In this document: positions 41,801 through 44,385 of the stretch, one piece after another
Position numbering within the stretch: the stretch's first letter is position 1
Layout: each line of letters opens with the position of its first letter
Assembly (NCBI GenBank): GCA_947359465.1
Contig: OX375883.1
Location: 19,284,088-19,348,087, forward strand
Direction: 5' to 3'
Source of the DNA: Metellina segmentata
Lineage: Eukaryota; Arthropoda; Arachnida; Araneae; Tetragnathidae
Length of the DNA: 64,000 nt
Notes under the pieces: model-generated
The model's input: only the letters and a program-made list of their open reading frames with translations
What the model was told of the DNA's origin: nothing
Databases searched by the model: none
Program-made: the position numbers and the translations under genes

Positions 41801-44025
41801 AAATGCGGAAGATTTTCACCCCTGAATAGTCCACATGTAGCTGCCATAAGTTGCTTCGTATTTTATGTATGGGCATAATGTTTTGGAATGCAATTCTGAA
41901 AATTTAACAATTCTATTAATTATTCTCATAAATATTTAAGTATTATGTTGCCAATCGTCCATAGCCAGTTGTTAAGTCATCTGGAGTTTTTTGCATTTGA
42001 TAGAAAATGCAAAATATTCTTAACATTCTATACAAGAATAAATAATCATTATATTGTAATTCCGCAATATCGATCATAATAAAACACAATTATCTTTCTA
42101 GAATGATATTGGTGCAGGATCTTCAAAGATGGAAGAAAATCATAAGAAAACACTATTGGCTAGTCCAGAGCCCAAGCGAGAAGTGTGGTCAATGTAAGTA
42201 GCTTTCATTTTATACATTTCGTATAATGTATTGAATGCTTGTTTCTCTACGTATGATTCTGTTTACTAACAAATATTCAGTGTTGCTCAGGTTAAATCAT
42301 AGTGAGCAACATGCTATAACTATATAAATATTTTACACATTTTAGTCAAATTTTTCGATATAAATTACTTTTCCACCAAATTGGATATCAACATAAGAAA
42401 TTTCCTGGAAATTTTGCTTTCTAGAATAACATTTAATCAACTGCAAGGTGAAATTAGAAAATTATTAATTATTAAAATTATTATCATTAATAGAAAATGT
42501 AAAGATGTTTTCTGCACTTTTTTTGTGAAAATAGATGAATGTTTTGATTGCCTGCTACTAAATAAAAACTTCACAAAAATTGAAAATATTAGACGCTCTA
42601 ACAATGATTCGAACGGTATGTATGGGGTTGTAAATATTCGTACTTTGAAGTTTCGTACTCGTATTCTACTTGTTTATATTATTAGTTATGCTTTGGTGAT
42701 AAGAAAAAGAACTGGTTAAAAATTTAGTTTTTATTGATATGAAATCATTGTAAAGGGGGAAATTCCTAACCTTCCAAGTGGCATGCCCAAATACAGCTCA
42801 GAAAACTCAGTGTGAACATGGCCCATAAAAATTGTCACCATGGCAAGGGGCAGACCTTAAATATTCAAACCTATCAACCTGACCTCAGGACATCTCACTC
42901 TATATACCCAAATATTTTGTGTGTCACAAACCACTTTTTAACCAAACTTGGAGTGTCGATAAAAATAAGAAACTTTCTATTAATGTTCAATTTATGACAC
43001 AGAATGCAACAAAATAGTATTAATTACAAGCCAATCTTTGACTTCAAAAGCTAATCTTCAATAGATTTAAGTATTTTGCTTTTCTTTGATTTCATCAAAC
43101 CTAAATTTCCAACCAACACACAAGCACCGAAACACATTCATGCTTGAAAGTGAGTAACAGTGTGCTGAGATGATTCACACTTTTGGGGTTCTTATAAACT
43201 TATAATTGTTCGTTGCCCAAAACGTAACAGTTCCAAGCAAAGAAAGCAAATTCCATGTTGATCGAGGTAATGGCTGATGATACGTTTGTAAGAACCCTCA
43301 ACACACTATACCCACTCCCAATGTATATAGGGTCGTTGGAAAGGTTGTAAATTTAATTTTTATTGATGAAATCATGGAAAAGGAAAACACTTAAATCCAC
43401 TGAAGATTATAAAATTTCCTCCCCCTAGCAATCACAGCAATTTTCAAAGTATTCGTCACTGTCTCTTTTTTATGCACATCATTGCCCGGACCCAAATAAA
43501 CAAAAAAGCATTCCAATCGAGAATCGTCCTACTAAAAAAAAATTAATTCGGGAGCCCCAAATTCCCTGCGAGATCGTTACTGGAAATAAAATTTTTAATT
43601 TCACCAAATGTACCTATATTTGAGAAACACAATAACAAATTGAAATAAATGAATATTTAAAAGTAAAATTACTTTTTAGTGGATTATTTGTTTATAGACA
43701 TTTTACAGACCTACTAAAATACTTTAAAGATGAAATTTTTCCAAGTAAATGACAAATATAAAGCTAAGAAATATCTAAGCTGTGTAGTAACATTTCAATG
43801 AACATGAACTACATTTCTAAAACTGATTCTTAACGAAAACAAAGATACCCTAATTGAATTATGAAACATTTAGGAATTATGTATTTAGCCACTTAAATAA
43901 ACTTTTGCATTTTAAAAATAACAAATTTTCTTTCTTTTTTTTTTCTTAGAGAAAAATGGAACAACCCAGCTGCTCAAGAAGAACTTTATAAAATGATTAT
44001 AGAACATCTCACAAATTGTTACTAA
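380..44025 (+). CDS. HFM1: HFM1/Mer3 meiotic DNA helicase, 3' part of gene (29 exons, N-terminus outside window)
   Basis: HFM1 (Mer3) is a nuclear SF2 Ski2-like DNA helicase that unwinds recombination intermediates and promotes meiotic crossovers. Exons: 380-460, 2691-2855, 4704-4750, 5929-6082, 8361-8493, 11502-11603, 14246-14391, 14580-14627, 15004-15050, 16590-16723, 17351-17398, 17496-17579, 17730-17821, 21212-21315, 22092-22139, 24818-24915, 25005-25136, 27961-28046, 28519-28602, 28699-28856, 31628-31731, 31856-31923, 32393-32417, 32942-33141, 35288-35480, 36918-37011, 37405-37474, 42102-42193, 43950-44025. They sum to 2913 nt, one open frame of 970 codons plus TAA. All introns are GT-AG except the GC-AG intron after 6082. 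Motifs DEIH (split by intron 461-2690), VSAT, VFCATRK, TLAMGVN and [12 protein letters not shown] are visible. The Walker A part must lie upstream. The family identity is certain; the terminal exons after 33141 are less conserved. Confidence 0.96.
1372..2469 (+). mobile_element. Degenerate hAT-like DNA transposon (1098 bp)
   Basis: The ends are imperfect inverted repeats: left CAGAAGCGGATTCAGTGG, right (reverse complement) CAGTGGCAGATCAAGTC, both followed by a GGGGCC-rich stretch. The flanking 8 bp are attacaca (left) and attgtata (right). They differ at three positions but align with attgcata in the uninterrupted copy at 2682-2689, which fits a decayed 8-bp TSD typical of hAT elements. The interior carries a transposase fragment (1463-1819). 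Confidence 0.75.
1463..1819 (+). pseudogene. hAT transposase fragment (ZMYM1/DUF4371-like)
   Basis: The open stretch contains [16 protein letters not shown], the TRWS(A)..DA motif seen in ZMYM1-like, DUF4371-type hAT transposase relatives, then a helical segment. Conceptual coding sequence continues past 1819 with stops and homopolymer runs. The hAT dimerisation C-terminus is not recognisable. It is a relic inside the element at 1372-2469, not a host gene. Confidence 0.65.
2479..2490 (+). other. Decoy copy of the DEIH-box exon start
   Basis: Following the acceptor-like tgtatag are ATC CAT TTG TAA. These are the same first three codons (I-H-L) as the true HFM1 exon at 2691, then an in-frame stop. 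A consensus donor gtaagt overlaps at 2487. Use of this acceptor would truncate the helicase right after DEIHL; use with the donor would insert 8 nt. Functional use is not shown. Confidence 0.5.
2983..3385 (+). mobile_element. tRNA-derived SINE (family D)
   Basis: The head reads 'cacggtagctcagtcagtagagcct', an A-box-like tRNA promoter (TAGCTCAGTCAGTAGAG), followed by a B-box-like 'gggttgtgggttctgtcctc'. The body continues through 'gggggttatcagcctctgattg' and 'aacggatgtgtcatgagtg' and ends in short caacaacgaca repeats. I see only one copy in the window, so its limits are approximate. Confidence 0.6.
4040..4244 (-). mobile_element. tRNA-derived SINE, family C
   Basis: On the minus strand it starts ggccgtcctaccggtctag, has A box 'ctagtggttaagg', B box 'ggttcgaatcc', then a body with 'atgatggtcgcccattggg' and 'cacaagtggcca' and a tail near 'ccttgtagtggcaaaa'. 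Copies occur at 9020-9200 (-) and 30822-31022 (+). The tRNA-like head is not a functional tRNA gene. Confidence 0.8.
4704..6082 (+). CDS. HFM1: HFM1 exons joining RecA1 and RecA2 (4704-4750; 5929-6082)
   Basis: These exons give [16 protein letters not shown] and then [18 protein letters not shown] through [19 protein letters not shown] to MPTLV. This matches the HFM1/Ski2-like linker between the two RecA domains (EWL, RPV.L..VVLG). Exon 5929-6082 ends GTG followed by gcaagt. A GC donor is needed to keep the conserved PTLVFCATRK of motif IV together with the next exon; the nearby GT would delete the Val. Confidence 0.94.
4967..5582. mobile_element. Foldback (large inverted repeat) element
   Basis: The left arm begins gtgagactcacaaaactc and the right arm ends gagttttgtgtgtctcac. 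Inner matches include gttatacaagcttgttttc (left) against gaaaacaagcttgcataac (right), and a ttttctagttttc block against its complement. The two arms pair over most of about 250 bp each, with a short centre near 5200-5290. I found no clear TSD or ORF, so it is a non-autonomous foldback element or an old inverted duplication. Confidence 0.65.
6083..6088 (+). promoter_or_regulatory. Non-canonical GC 5' splice site of HFM1
   Basis: The exon ends TTG GTG and the intron begins gcaagt, the usual form of a GC-AG donor, where the rest matches U1 snRNA well. Keeping the conserved LVFCAT block across the junction needs this site. The acceptor is a normal tttgcag at 8360. Confidence 0.8.
6220..6382 (+). 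mobile_element. SINE family A, 5'-truncated
   Basis: Contains the family body 'gagagtggggtgccagctca', 'tggttcaaaattatgtggtg', 'gattgatcctggaccg' and the tail 'tgtgacgttaattaaa'. The tRNA-like head is missing. Lies in sense orientation in HFM1 intron 4. Confidence 0.8.
6838..7030 (+). mobile_element. SINE family A, partial and diverged
   Basis: Contains 'gcatgttaaatctg', 'gcgtggtgtggaagtttgg', 'gagagtggggtgcca' and a diverged 'ggattgaccccag...ttgctccagt' tail. Second copy in the same intron, same orientation as the first. Confidence 0.75.
7031..8360 (+). other. Rest of HFM1 intron 4 (7031-7751 and 7936-8360), nothing recognised
   Basis: AT-rich sequence with short poly-A/T runs and no coding, RNA or repeat signal that I can support outside the SINE B copy at 7752-7935. 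Confidence 0.5.
7752..7935 (+). mobile_element. SINE family B, 3'-truncated
   Basis: Head 'atggctcagttggtttgccca' with tRNA-like A box, then 'ccagtaaaacttcttgtgtg' and 'cccatttacttg', all matching the copy at 25618-25850. The conserved hairpin tail is degraded, leaving 'tagccaaccaatc'. Confidence 0.7.
8361..14627 (+). CDS. HFM1: HFM1 RecA2 exons, motifs IV-VI (8361-8493; 11502-11603; 14246-14391; 14580-14627)
   Basis: The four exons give [17 protein letters not shown] (motif IV), [19 protein letters not shown] (the Ski2-like HHAG block), [20 protein letters not shown] (motif V) and [15 protein letters not shown] joined to [14 protein letters not shown] (motif VI with the arginine fingers). 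All splice phases agree (1, 1, 0, 0 at the exon ends). Every catalytic motif expected in this half of the helicase is intact, so the enzyme looks functional. Confidence 0.96.
8575..8645 (+). mobile_element. SINE family A head fragment
   Basis: A degraded head, 'agtggttgcctgatcagaagagtagccgattagc...gggttgcgaattc', similar to the head at 33357. It ends at the TA where the pogo-like element begins at 8646. Confidence 0.5.
8646..9619. mobile_element. Non-autonomous pogo/Tigger-like element with TA target site
   Basis: The termini are inverted repeats: left CAGTGAAAGCCCGATTTAA, right (reverse complement) CAGTGAAACCACGATTTAA. Both are flanked by TA (8644-8645, 9620-9621). The CAGTGAAACC start and TA duplication are typical of Tigger/pogo elements. 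The interior has no transposase ORF and is interrupted by a SINE C copy (9020-9200). Internal sequence from about 9240-9560 recurs inverted at 21570-22000. Confidence 0.8.
9020..9200 (-). mobile_element. SINE family C nested in the pogo-like element
   Basis: Minus-strand copy with 'ccgaccaactggtctagtg', B box 'ggttcgaattc', and the tail 'ggccttgtagaggcc'. It splits the pogo-like element, so it inserted later. Confidence 0.78.
9642..9858 (+). mobile_element. SINE family A, head missing
   Basis: Body 'ggagagtggggtaccagctc', 'tggttcaaaattatgtggtg', 'cttggaccgtcgtcagta', and tail 'tgttgctttagtacgatg'. It sits 22 bp after the pogo-like element. Confidence 0.78.
9866..9985 (+). mobile_element. SINE family A, internal fragment
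   Basis: Directly after the previous copy: 'gatgtggaagtttggagag', 'tggggtgtcag', 'cggttcaaaatgatg', 'ctttccctttggggctgatc'. The 3' tail is absent. Confidence 0.7.
9986..11501 (+). other. Rest of HFM1 intron 5, nothing recognised
   Basis: AT-rich non-coding sequence with no supportable gene or repeat. Short ORFs here are unrelated to known families and lack splice or homology support. Confidence 0.5.
11704..12625. mobile_element. Inverted-repeat MITE (about 0.92 kb)
   Basis: Left end ccgtattcacaagtctgag, right end (reverse complement) ccttattcacaagtctcgag, then matching AGTTAA...GGATTA blocks on both sides. This is a long imperfect TIR. TTATTCACAA-type ends recall PIF/Harbinger/ISL2EU MITEs, but I cannot confirm a 3-bp TSD, so the superfamily is open. 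No transposase is seen. Confidence 0.65.
12645..13580 (+). pseudogene. Decayed non-LTR retrotransposon RNase H region
   Basis: Conceptual translation gives an RNase H-like [19 protein letters not shown], then [13 protein letters not shown] followed by stops. Later come [20 protein letters not shown] and a second [11 protein letters not shown] block near 13370. These are the RNase H domain and downstream C-terminal repeat-like region of arthropod LINE ORF2. Several stops and frameshifts; no full domain survives. The last part looks duplicated. Confidence 0.65.
13600..14245 (+). other. 3' part of HFM1 intron 6, nothing recognised
   Basis: AT-rich; a 95-codon ORF at 13610-13897 has no recognisable domain and no coding support. 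Confidence 0.45.
14750..14894. mobile_element. 145-bp hAT-type MITE with perfect 8-bp TSD
   Basis: Termini CAGGGCTCGAAATA and TATTTCGAGGCCTG are inverted. The element is flanked by gattaaag at 14742-14749 and again at 14895-14902. The CAGGG end and 8-bp TSD fit hAT. The interior is built of repeated and inverted GTGCAC(CT) units ('ggtgcactgtgcac', 'gtgcaccta', 'gcacctgtgcaccta', 'ggtgcaccttgtgcacctg'). It lies in HFM1 intron 8. Confidence 0.88.
15004..17398 (+). CDS. HFM1: HFM1 winged-helix exons (15004-15050; 16590-16723; 17351-17398)
   Basis: These exons give [15 protein letters not shown], then [20 protein letters not shown] through [19 protein letters not shown], then [16 protein letters not shown]. 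The HLNAEI(V)LGT...A..WL..T(FL) pattern is the winged-helix region that follows the RecA core in Ski2-like helicases and helps bind DNA. Exon 16590-16723 uses a weak donor (G|gtagca), but the phase fits the next exon. Confidence 0.93.
15160..15265 (+). mobile_element. SINE family B tail fragment
   Basis: 'tcttgtgttagtcgcaacc', then 'tggtccaaatatggcc', 'ttagcaccatacaatcc' and 'aaaccaaccaatc' match the 3' hairpin tail of SINE B. The head is lost. Confidence 0.6.
15290..16589 (+). other. Rest of HFM1 intron 9, unassigned
   Basis: 15290-15660 is less AT-rich than its surroundings and holds two near-repeats of 'ctaaggattctattataagg'/'agtattctattctaagg'; it could be an unrecognised repeat. 15700-16589 is AT-rich with nothing supportable. 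Confidence 0.4.
16724..17350 (+). other. HFM1 intron 10, nothing recognised
   Basis: AT-rich intron with no gene or repeat that I can support. Confidence 0.5.
17496..28856 (+). CDS. HFM1: HFM1 Sec63-domain exons (nine exons from 17496 to 28856)
   Basis: Exons 17496-17579, 17730-17821, 21212-21315, 22092-22139, 24818-24915, 25005-25136, 27961-28046, 28519-28602 and 28699-28856 encode [93 protein letters not shown] and [13 protein letters not shown]. This order is characteristic of the Sec63 (helical bundle/HhH) domain of HFM1 and related helicases, which acts as a DNA ratchet/scaffold. The ILNRKPPFG block is highly conserved in HFM1. Phases are consistent throughout. Confidence 0.94.
18179..18919. 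mobile_element. CAGRG MITE with 5-bp TSD (ttaaa)
   Basis: Left end CAGAGTGATAACAGAATC, right end (reverse complement) CAAGGTGGCAACAAAATCC. The flanks ttaaa at 18174-18178 and 18920-18924 are identical. The interior has 'ggaattctcaggga' and 'ccagggaaatc'-type subterminal repeats shared with the copy at 53888-54617. No ORF. Confidence 0.8.
19030..20440 (+). pseudogene. Decayed LINE RNase H and tail, split by a MITE
   Basis: Conceptual coding gives [17 protein letters not shown] (RNase H start), then [20 protein letters not shown] (the HxxxxGNExxD RNase H block). After the MITE at 19402-19974 the frame resumes as [11 protein letters not shown], then [11 protein letters not shown] and [19 protein letters not shown] with stops. 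It is a relic of an RNase H-bearing non-LTR element, a different lineage from the full-length one at 47130-52738. Confidence 0.7.
19402..19974. mobile_element. Foldback MITE, family F, copy 1 (573 bp, 8-bp TSD)
   Basis: Left end ggtacagctatagtcgacat, right end (reverse complement) ggtacagctgcagtctacgt; then 'ggtggcaatggccttggcgat' against 'gtggaggcaacggccttga'. Flanks ctcgtaat (19394-19401) and ctcgtagt (19975-19982) match 7 of 8. Same family as 39651-40443 and 59646-60327. No ORF of its own. Confidence 0.85.
21570..22000 (-). mobile_element. Fragment related to the 8646-9619 pogo-like element, inverted
   Basis: 'agatactagcaggccagca', 'gcctgtgacagttcttttt', 'gacatgacacgggcatgtc', 'acttcctgaggtattgatc' and 'gaatctgttgaaaatttta' are the reverse complement of 9240-9430. 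'ttcctatactttcaatgtt' matches the complement of 9520-9550. The CAGTGAAACC ends are missing or unrecognisable. Confidence 0.7.
22277..22302. repeat. (AT)n microsatellite
   Basis: About 13 uninterrupted AT dinucleotides in HFM1 intron 15. Confidence 0.9.
22303..24817 (+). other. Rest of HFM1 intron 15, mostly unassigned
   Basis: No gene found. 23558-24733 may be another composite: it begins 'caggataccaacgggtcagg' and ends 'tagagtgagaaccctg', and both ends carry 'aaaacc/ggaaaacacaggg'-type motifs, but no TSD is clear. 24240-24420 twice carries 'atttgaaatctgcggaaaatt', a motif also seen at 9230 and inverted at 21900 and 45920, so pieces of the pogo-like family lie here. Confidence 0.45.
25618..25850 (+). 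mobile_element. SINE family B, near complete
   Basis: tRNA-like head 'gttatggctcagtaggtttg' (A box) and 'tcgattcctacctgg' (B box), body 'tcagtaaaacgtctctagtg', and a 3' hairpin 'ggtgcaccaaatatggct...ttgtgccataaaaa' ending 'caacccaatcaacc'. The same tail occurs at the 3' end of the full-length LINE (47130-47200, minus strand). Confidence 0.82.
26467..27656 (-). mobile_element. Tc1/mariner-like transposon, inactive (1190 bp, TA target)
   Basis: Inverted ends CACTGAAGAGCCAAAACATT (left) and CACTGACAAGCCATAACATT (right, reverse complement) are flanked by TA at 26465-26466 and 27657-27658. The minus strand holds a degenerate transposase (see the pseudogene entry). Lies antisense in HFM1 intron 17. 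Confidence 0.9.
26616..27525 (-). pseudogene. Tc1/mariner transposase pseudogene
   Basis: Segments in order: an HTH-like N-terminus ([27 protein letters not shown]), [36 protein letters not shown] carrying the first catalytic Asp, [14 protein letters not shown] carrying the second Asp, and [11 protein letters not shown]. Right after NPL one extra base shifts the frame; the third acidic residue ([14 protein letters not shown]) is present only in another frame. Several other shifts break the N-terminal half. Counting across the shift, about 36 residues separate the second Asp and the Glu. Confidence 0.85.
29450..29892 (+). repeat. Two-copy tandem repeat, period 221 bp
   Basis: 'gaccttggtggttcaa' starts at 29450 and again at 29671. 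Both units continue through 'tgaaaataatttca', 'ctgctttagagcttgaggct', 'aaaaaagtggcacacatgca' and end 'tctccactrgatgctagcatta'. The units differ by roughly one base in fifteen. 29160-29450 upstream has no match. The repeat may be part of an unrecognised mobile element. Confidence 0.85.
29953..30020 (+). mobile_element. SINE family A head only
   Basis: 'tgccgcagtagcccagttgg', 'gagtaacggattagcaac' match the A-box head of SINE A at 33357; the copy stops soon after. Confidence 0.65.
30383..30600 (+). mobile_element. SINE family A, 5' half
   Basis: Head 'ggctgctatagccctgttgg', 'gtaagggattagcaactgg', B box 'gggagttcgaaactcaatcc', then 'tggagtggtgtggaagttt' and 'ggcagctcaggtg'. The 3' half is replaced by unrelated sequence. 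Confidence 0.78.
30822..31022 (+). mobile_element. SINE family C, plus-strand copy
   Basis: 'tccgaccaacctggttaagg', 'ggcctctggatcggaaggtt', B box 'ggttcgaattc', 'atgatggtcgcccattgg', 'ccttgtagtggcaaaagg', ending 'caatgcccgccattgga'. Same family as 4040 and 9020. Confidence 0.82.
31135..31225 (+). mobile_element. SINE family A 3' fragment
   Basis: 'aggattgatcctggactgtt', 'gccagtagccctttgtgttg', 'cttcagtgcaacgt' match the SINE A tail. Confidence 0.7.
31628..33141 (+). CDS. HFM1: HFM1 post-Sec63 exons and C-terminal zinc finger (31628-31731; 31856-31923; 32393-32417; 32942-33141)
   Basis: The first two exons finish the beta-rich end of the Sec63 domain ([35 protein letters not shown]). A 25-nt micro-exon (EDKVKDIQ plus one base) follows. 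Its boundaries are set by phase alone and are the least certain of this group. Exon 32942-33141 holds a C4-type cluster, [19 protein letters not shown], the C-terminal zinc finger seen in animal HFM1, followed by a basic segment ending FPSKKIK that could help nuclear targeting. Confidence 0.88.
33355..33660 (+). mobile_element. SINE family A, full-length reference copy
   Basis: The most complete copy. Head 'ggtgcggtagcccagttgg' (A box) and 'gtgagtttgaatccaacc' (B box), then 'agaccgtcatgtacaaag', 'gcatgttaaatctgatg', 'ttggtgtgggttggaagttt', 'tgccagctcaggtgtgacct', 'tggttcaaaattatgcggtg', 'gggattgatccactaccgtt', 'gcccgttgtgttgctccagt', tail 'gggacattagcttaaatacc'. About 300 bp with internal Pol III promoter boxes; mobilised in trans by a LINE by family knowledge. 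No TSD could be fixed. Confidence 0.88.
33661..34965 (+). other. Middle of HFM1 intron 24, nothing recognised
   Basis: AT-rich sequence without supportable gene, RNA or repeat. Confidence 0.5.
34966..35095 (+). mobile_element. SINE family A 3' half
   Basis: 'ctcgtcatctgaccgtggtt', 'gagttgatcctggacacagt', 'gctgtgttgctccagtgtga' and 'cgttgattaaaaatacc' match the SINE A 3' end. Confidence 0.8.
35288..44025 (+). CDS. HFM1: HFM1 C-terminal tail exons (35288-35480; 36918-37011; 37405-37474; 42102-42193; 43950-44025)
   Basis: Five exons in one continuous frame encode a low-complexity acidic tail ([89 protein letters not shown]) ending at TAA 44023-44025. The VEDLWDD segment resembles the EVWDDFDDE stretch of vertebrate HFM1; the rest is not conserved. 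Support comes from good splice sites, matching phases and total length. An AATAAA lies 117 nt after the stop. No transcript evidence is available here. Confidence 0.8.
35912..36183 (+). mobile_element. SINE family A, nearly complete
   Basis: Head 'agactggttggaagagtaac', 'ggattag', B-box-like 'gtgttcaaatccaacc', then 'ggagtggggtgccagctcag', 'ttggttcaaaattatgtggt', 'tatccaggactgttgccaat', tail ending 'cttaccta'. Only the first bases of the head are lost. Confidence 0.8.
36184..36917 (+). other. Rest of HFM1 intron 25, nothing recognised
   Basis: AT-rich non-coding sequence; 'ctagtctagtccaggcttga' around 36650 may be a repeat end but has no partner here. Confidence 0.4.
37560..37655 (+). mobile_element. 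SINE family B tail fragment
   Basis: 'attggtgcagctaggccaaa', 'gtggcccctgtgccataaaa', 'ccaacaactaatc' give the SINE B/LINE 3' hairpin and tail. Confidence 0.65.
37950..38035 (+). mobile_element. SINE family B tail fragment
   Basis: 'cttatgcacatgtgtcattt', 'atatttggtgtggctatgcc' and 'ataaaacccaaccaacc' match the 3' end of SINE B. Confidence 0.6.
38091..38548. mobile_element. Short inverted-repeat element (458 bp)
   Basis: Left end TTTACTCCGGAGCTGCAA and right end (reverse complement) TTTACACCGGAGTTGCAA match 16 of 18. A further 'tttacaccggagta' lies internally near 38470. No clear TSD. The 113-codon ORF at 38044-38385 crosses the left boundary and resembles nothing known. Confidence 0.55.
38566..39258. 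mobile_element. CAGRG MITE with 5-bp TSD (ctgaa/cttaa)
   Basis: Left end CAGGGTGTCTACGGGTCC, right end (reverse complement) CAGGGTGTCTACTAAATTTC; 'aaagtccctaaat' occurs near both ends. The flanks ctgaa (38561-38565) and cttaa (39259-39263) match 4 of 5. No ORF. Confidence 0.78.
39651..40443. mobile_element. Foldback MITE, family F, copy 2 (793 bp, perfect 8-bp TSD)
   Basis: Left end ggtacagctacactctacgt and right end (reverse complement) identical over at least the first 20 bp; the arms continue with tttatgagtgatggcaacgg and the ttggcgattttttt stretch. TSD aaattgtt at 39643-39650 and 40444-40451. This is the best-preserved copy: the arms pair for well over 60 bp. No transposase ORF. Confidence 0.92.
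40452..42101 (+). other. 3' part of HFM1 intron 27, mostly unassigned
   Basis: 40612-40625 is a short poly-C run. 41480-41826 is a probable repeat: on the minus strand it starts 'caggggtgaaaatcttccg' and contains 'catttacgcggatttccgc', but I could not find its other end. No gene is supported; the 80-codon ORF at 41474-41716 lies inside that repeat. Confidence 0.45.
42194..43949 (+). other. HFM1 intron 28, nothing recognised
   Basis: AT-rich intron. The 112-codon ORF at 42381-42719 is AT-driven, with no domain or splice support. Confidence 0.5.
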
Positions 44026-44141
44026 AGATGAACAAAATCCAGAACAATTAACTTTTATGGTAAAAAAACCACTTACCGTAAAATTAAAGTTGCTTTTCGT
44101 CTACGCCTGTGGAACTACTACCATCACTAAGCTGTGAAAAG

Positions 44142-44147
44142 AATAAA
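44142..44147 (+). terminator. HFM1 polyadenylation signal AATAAA
   Basis: Canonical AATAAA 117 nt after the HFM1 stop codon, before the convergent mRpS23 3' end. It is the likely signal for 3' end formation. Confidence 0.65.
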
Positions 44148-44266
44148 GATGTATTAATACCATATACGTTAGTGATGAATCATCAACCAATCAGGCTTTG
44201 AAAGTCAGTAGAAGCATAACATATATTGTAACAAGTTGAATTGCAAAGATAAACTTAAATGATAAA

Positions 44267-44279
44267 TTTAATTTTTAAT
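44267..44279 (-). terminator. Candidate mRpS23 polyadenylation signals (ATTAAA)
   Basis: On the minus strand two ATTAAA variants (complement of tttaat at 44267-44272 and 44274-44279) lie about 110 nt after the mRpS23 stop. No AATAAA is nearer. The two convergent genes therefore appear to end within about 130 bp of each other. Confidence 0.4.
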
Positions 44280-44385
44280 TTTTTAAAAACATAATTTCAG
44301 ATATGCCAACTTTTAAAGGAAAAATGATTCAAAAGATCTATATACAATTAATCAGAGATATACATAAATATCACTGTCAGAAATT

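Noticed and set aside
42381..42719. 112-codon ORF in HFM1 intron 28
   Set aside because: Composition is AT-driven (Ile/Lys/Asn-rich), with no domain, and good HFM1 splice sites surround it as intron.
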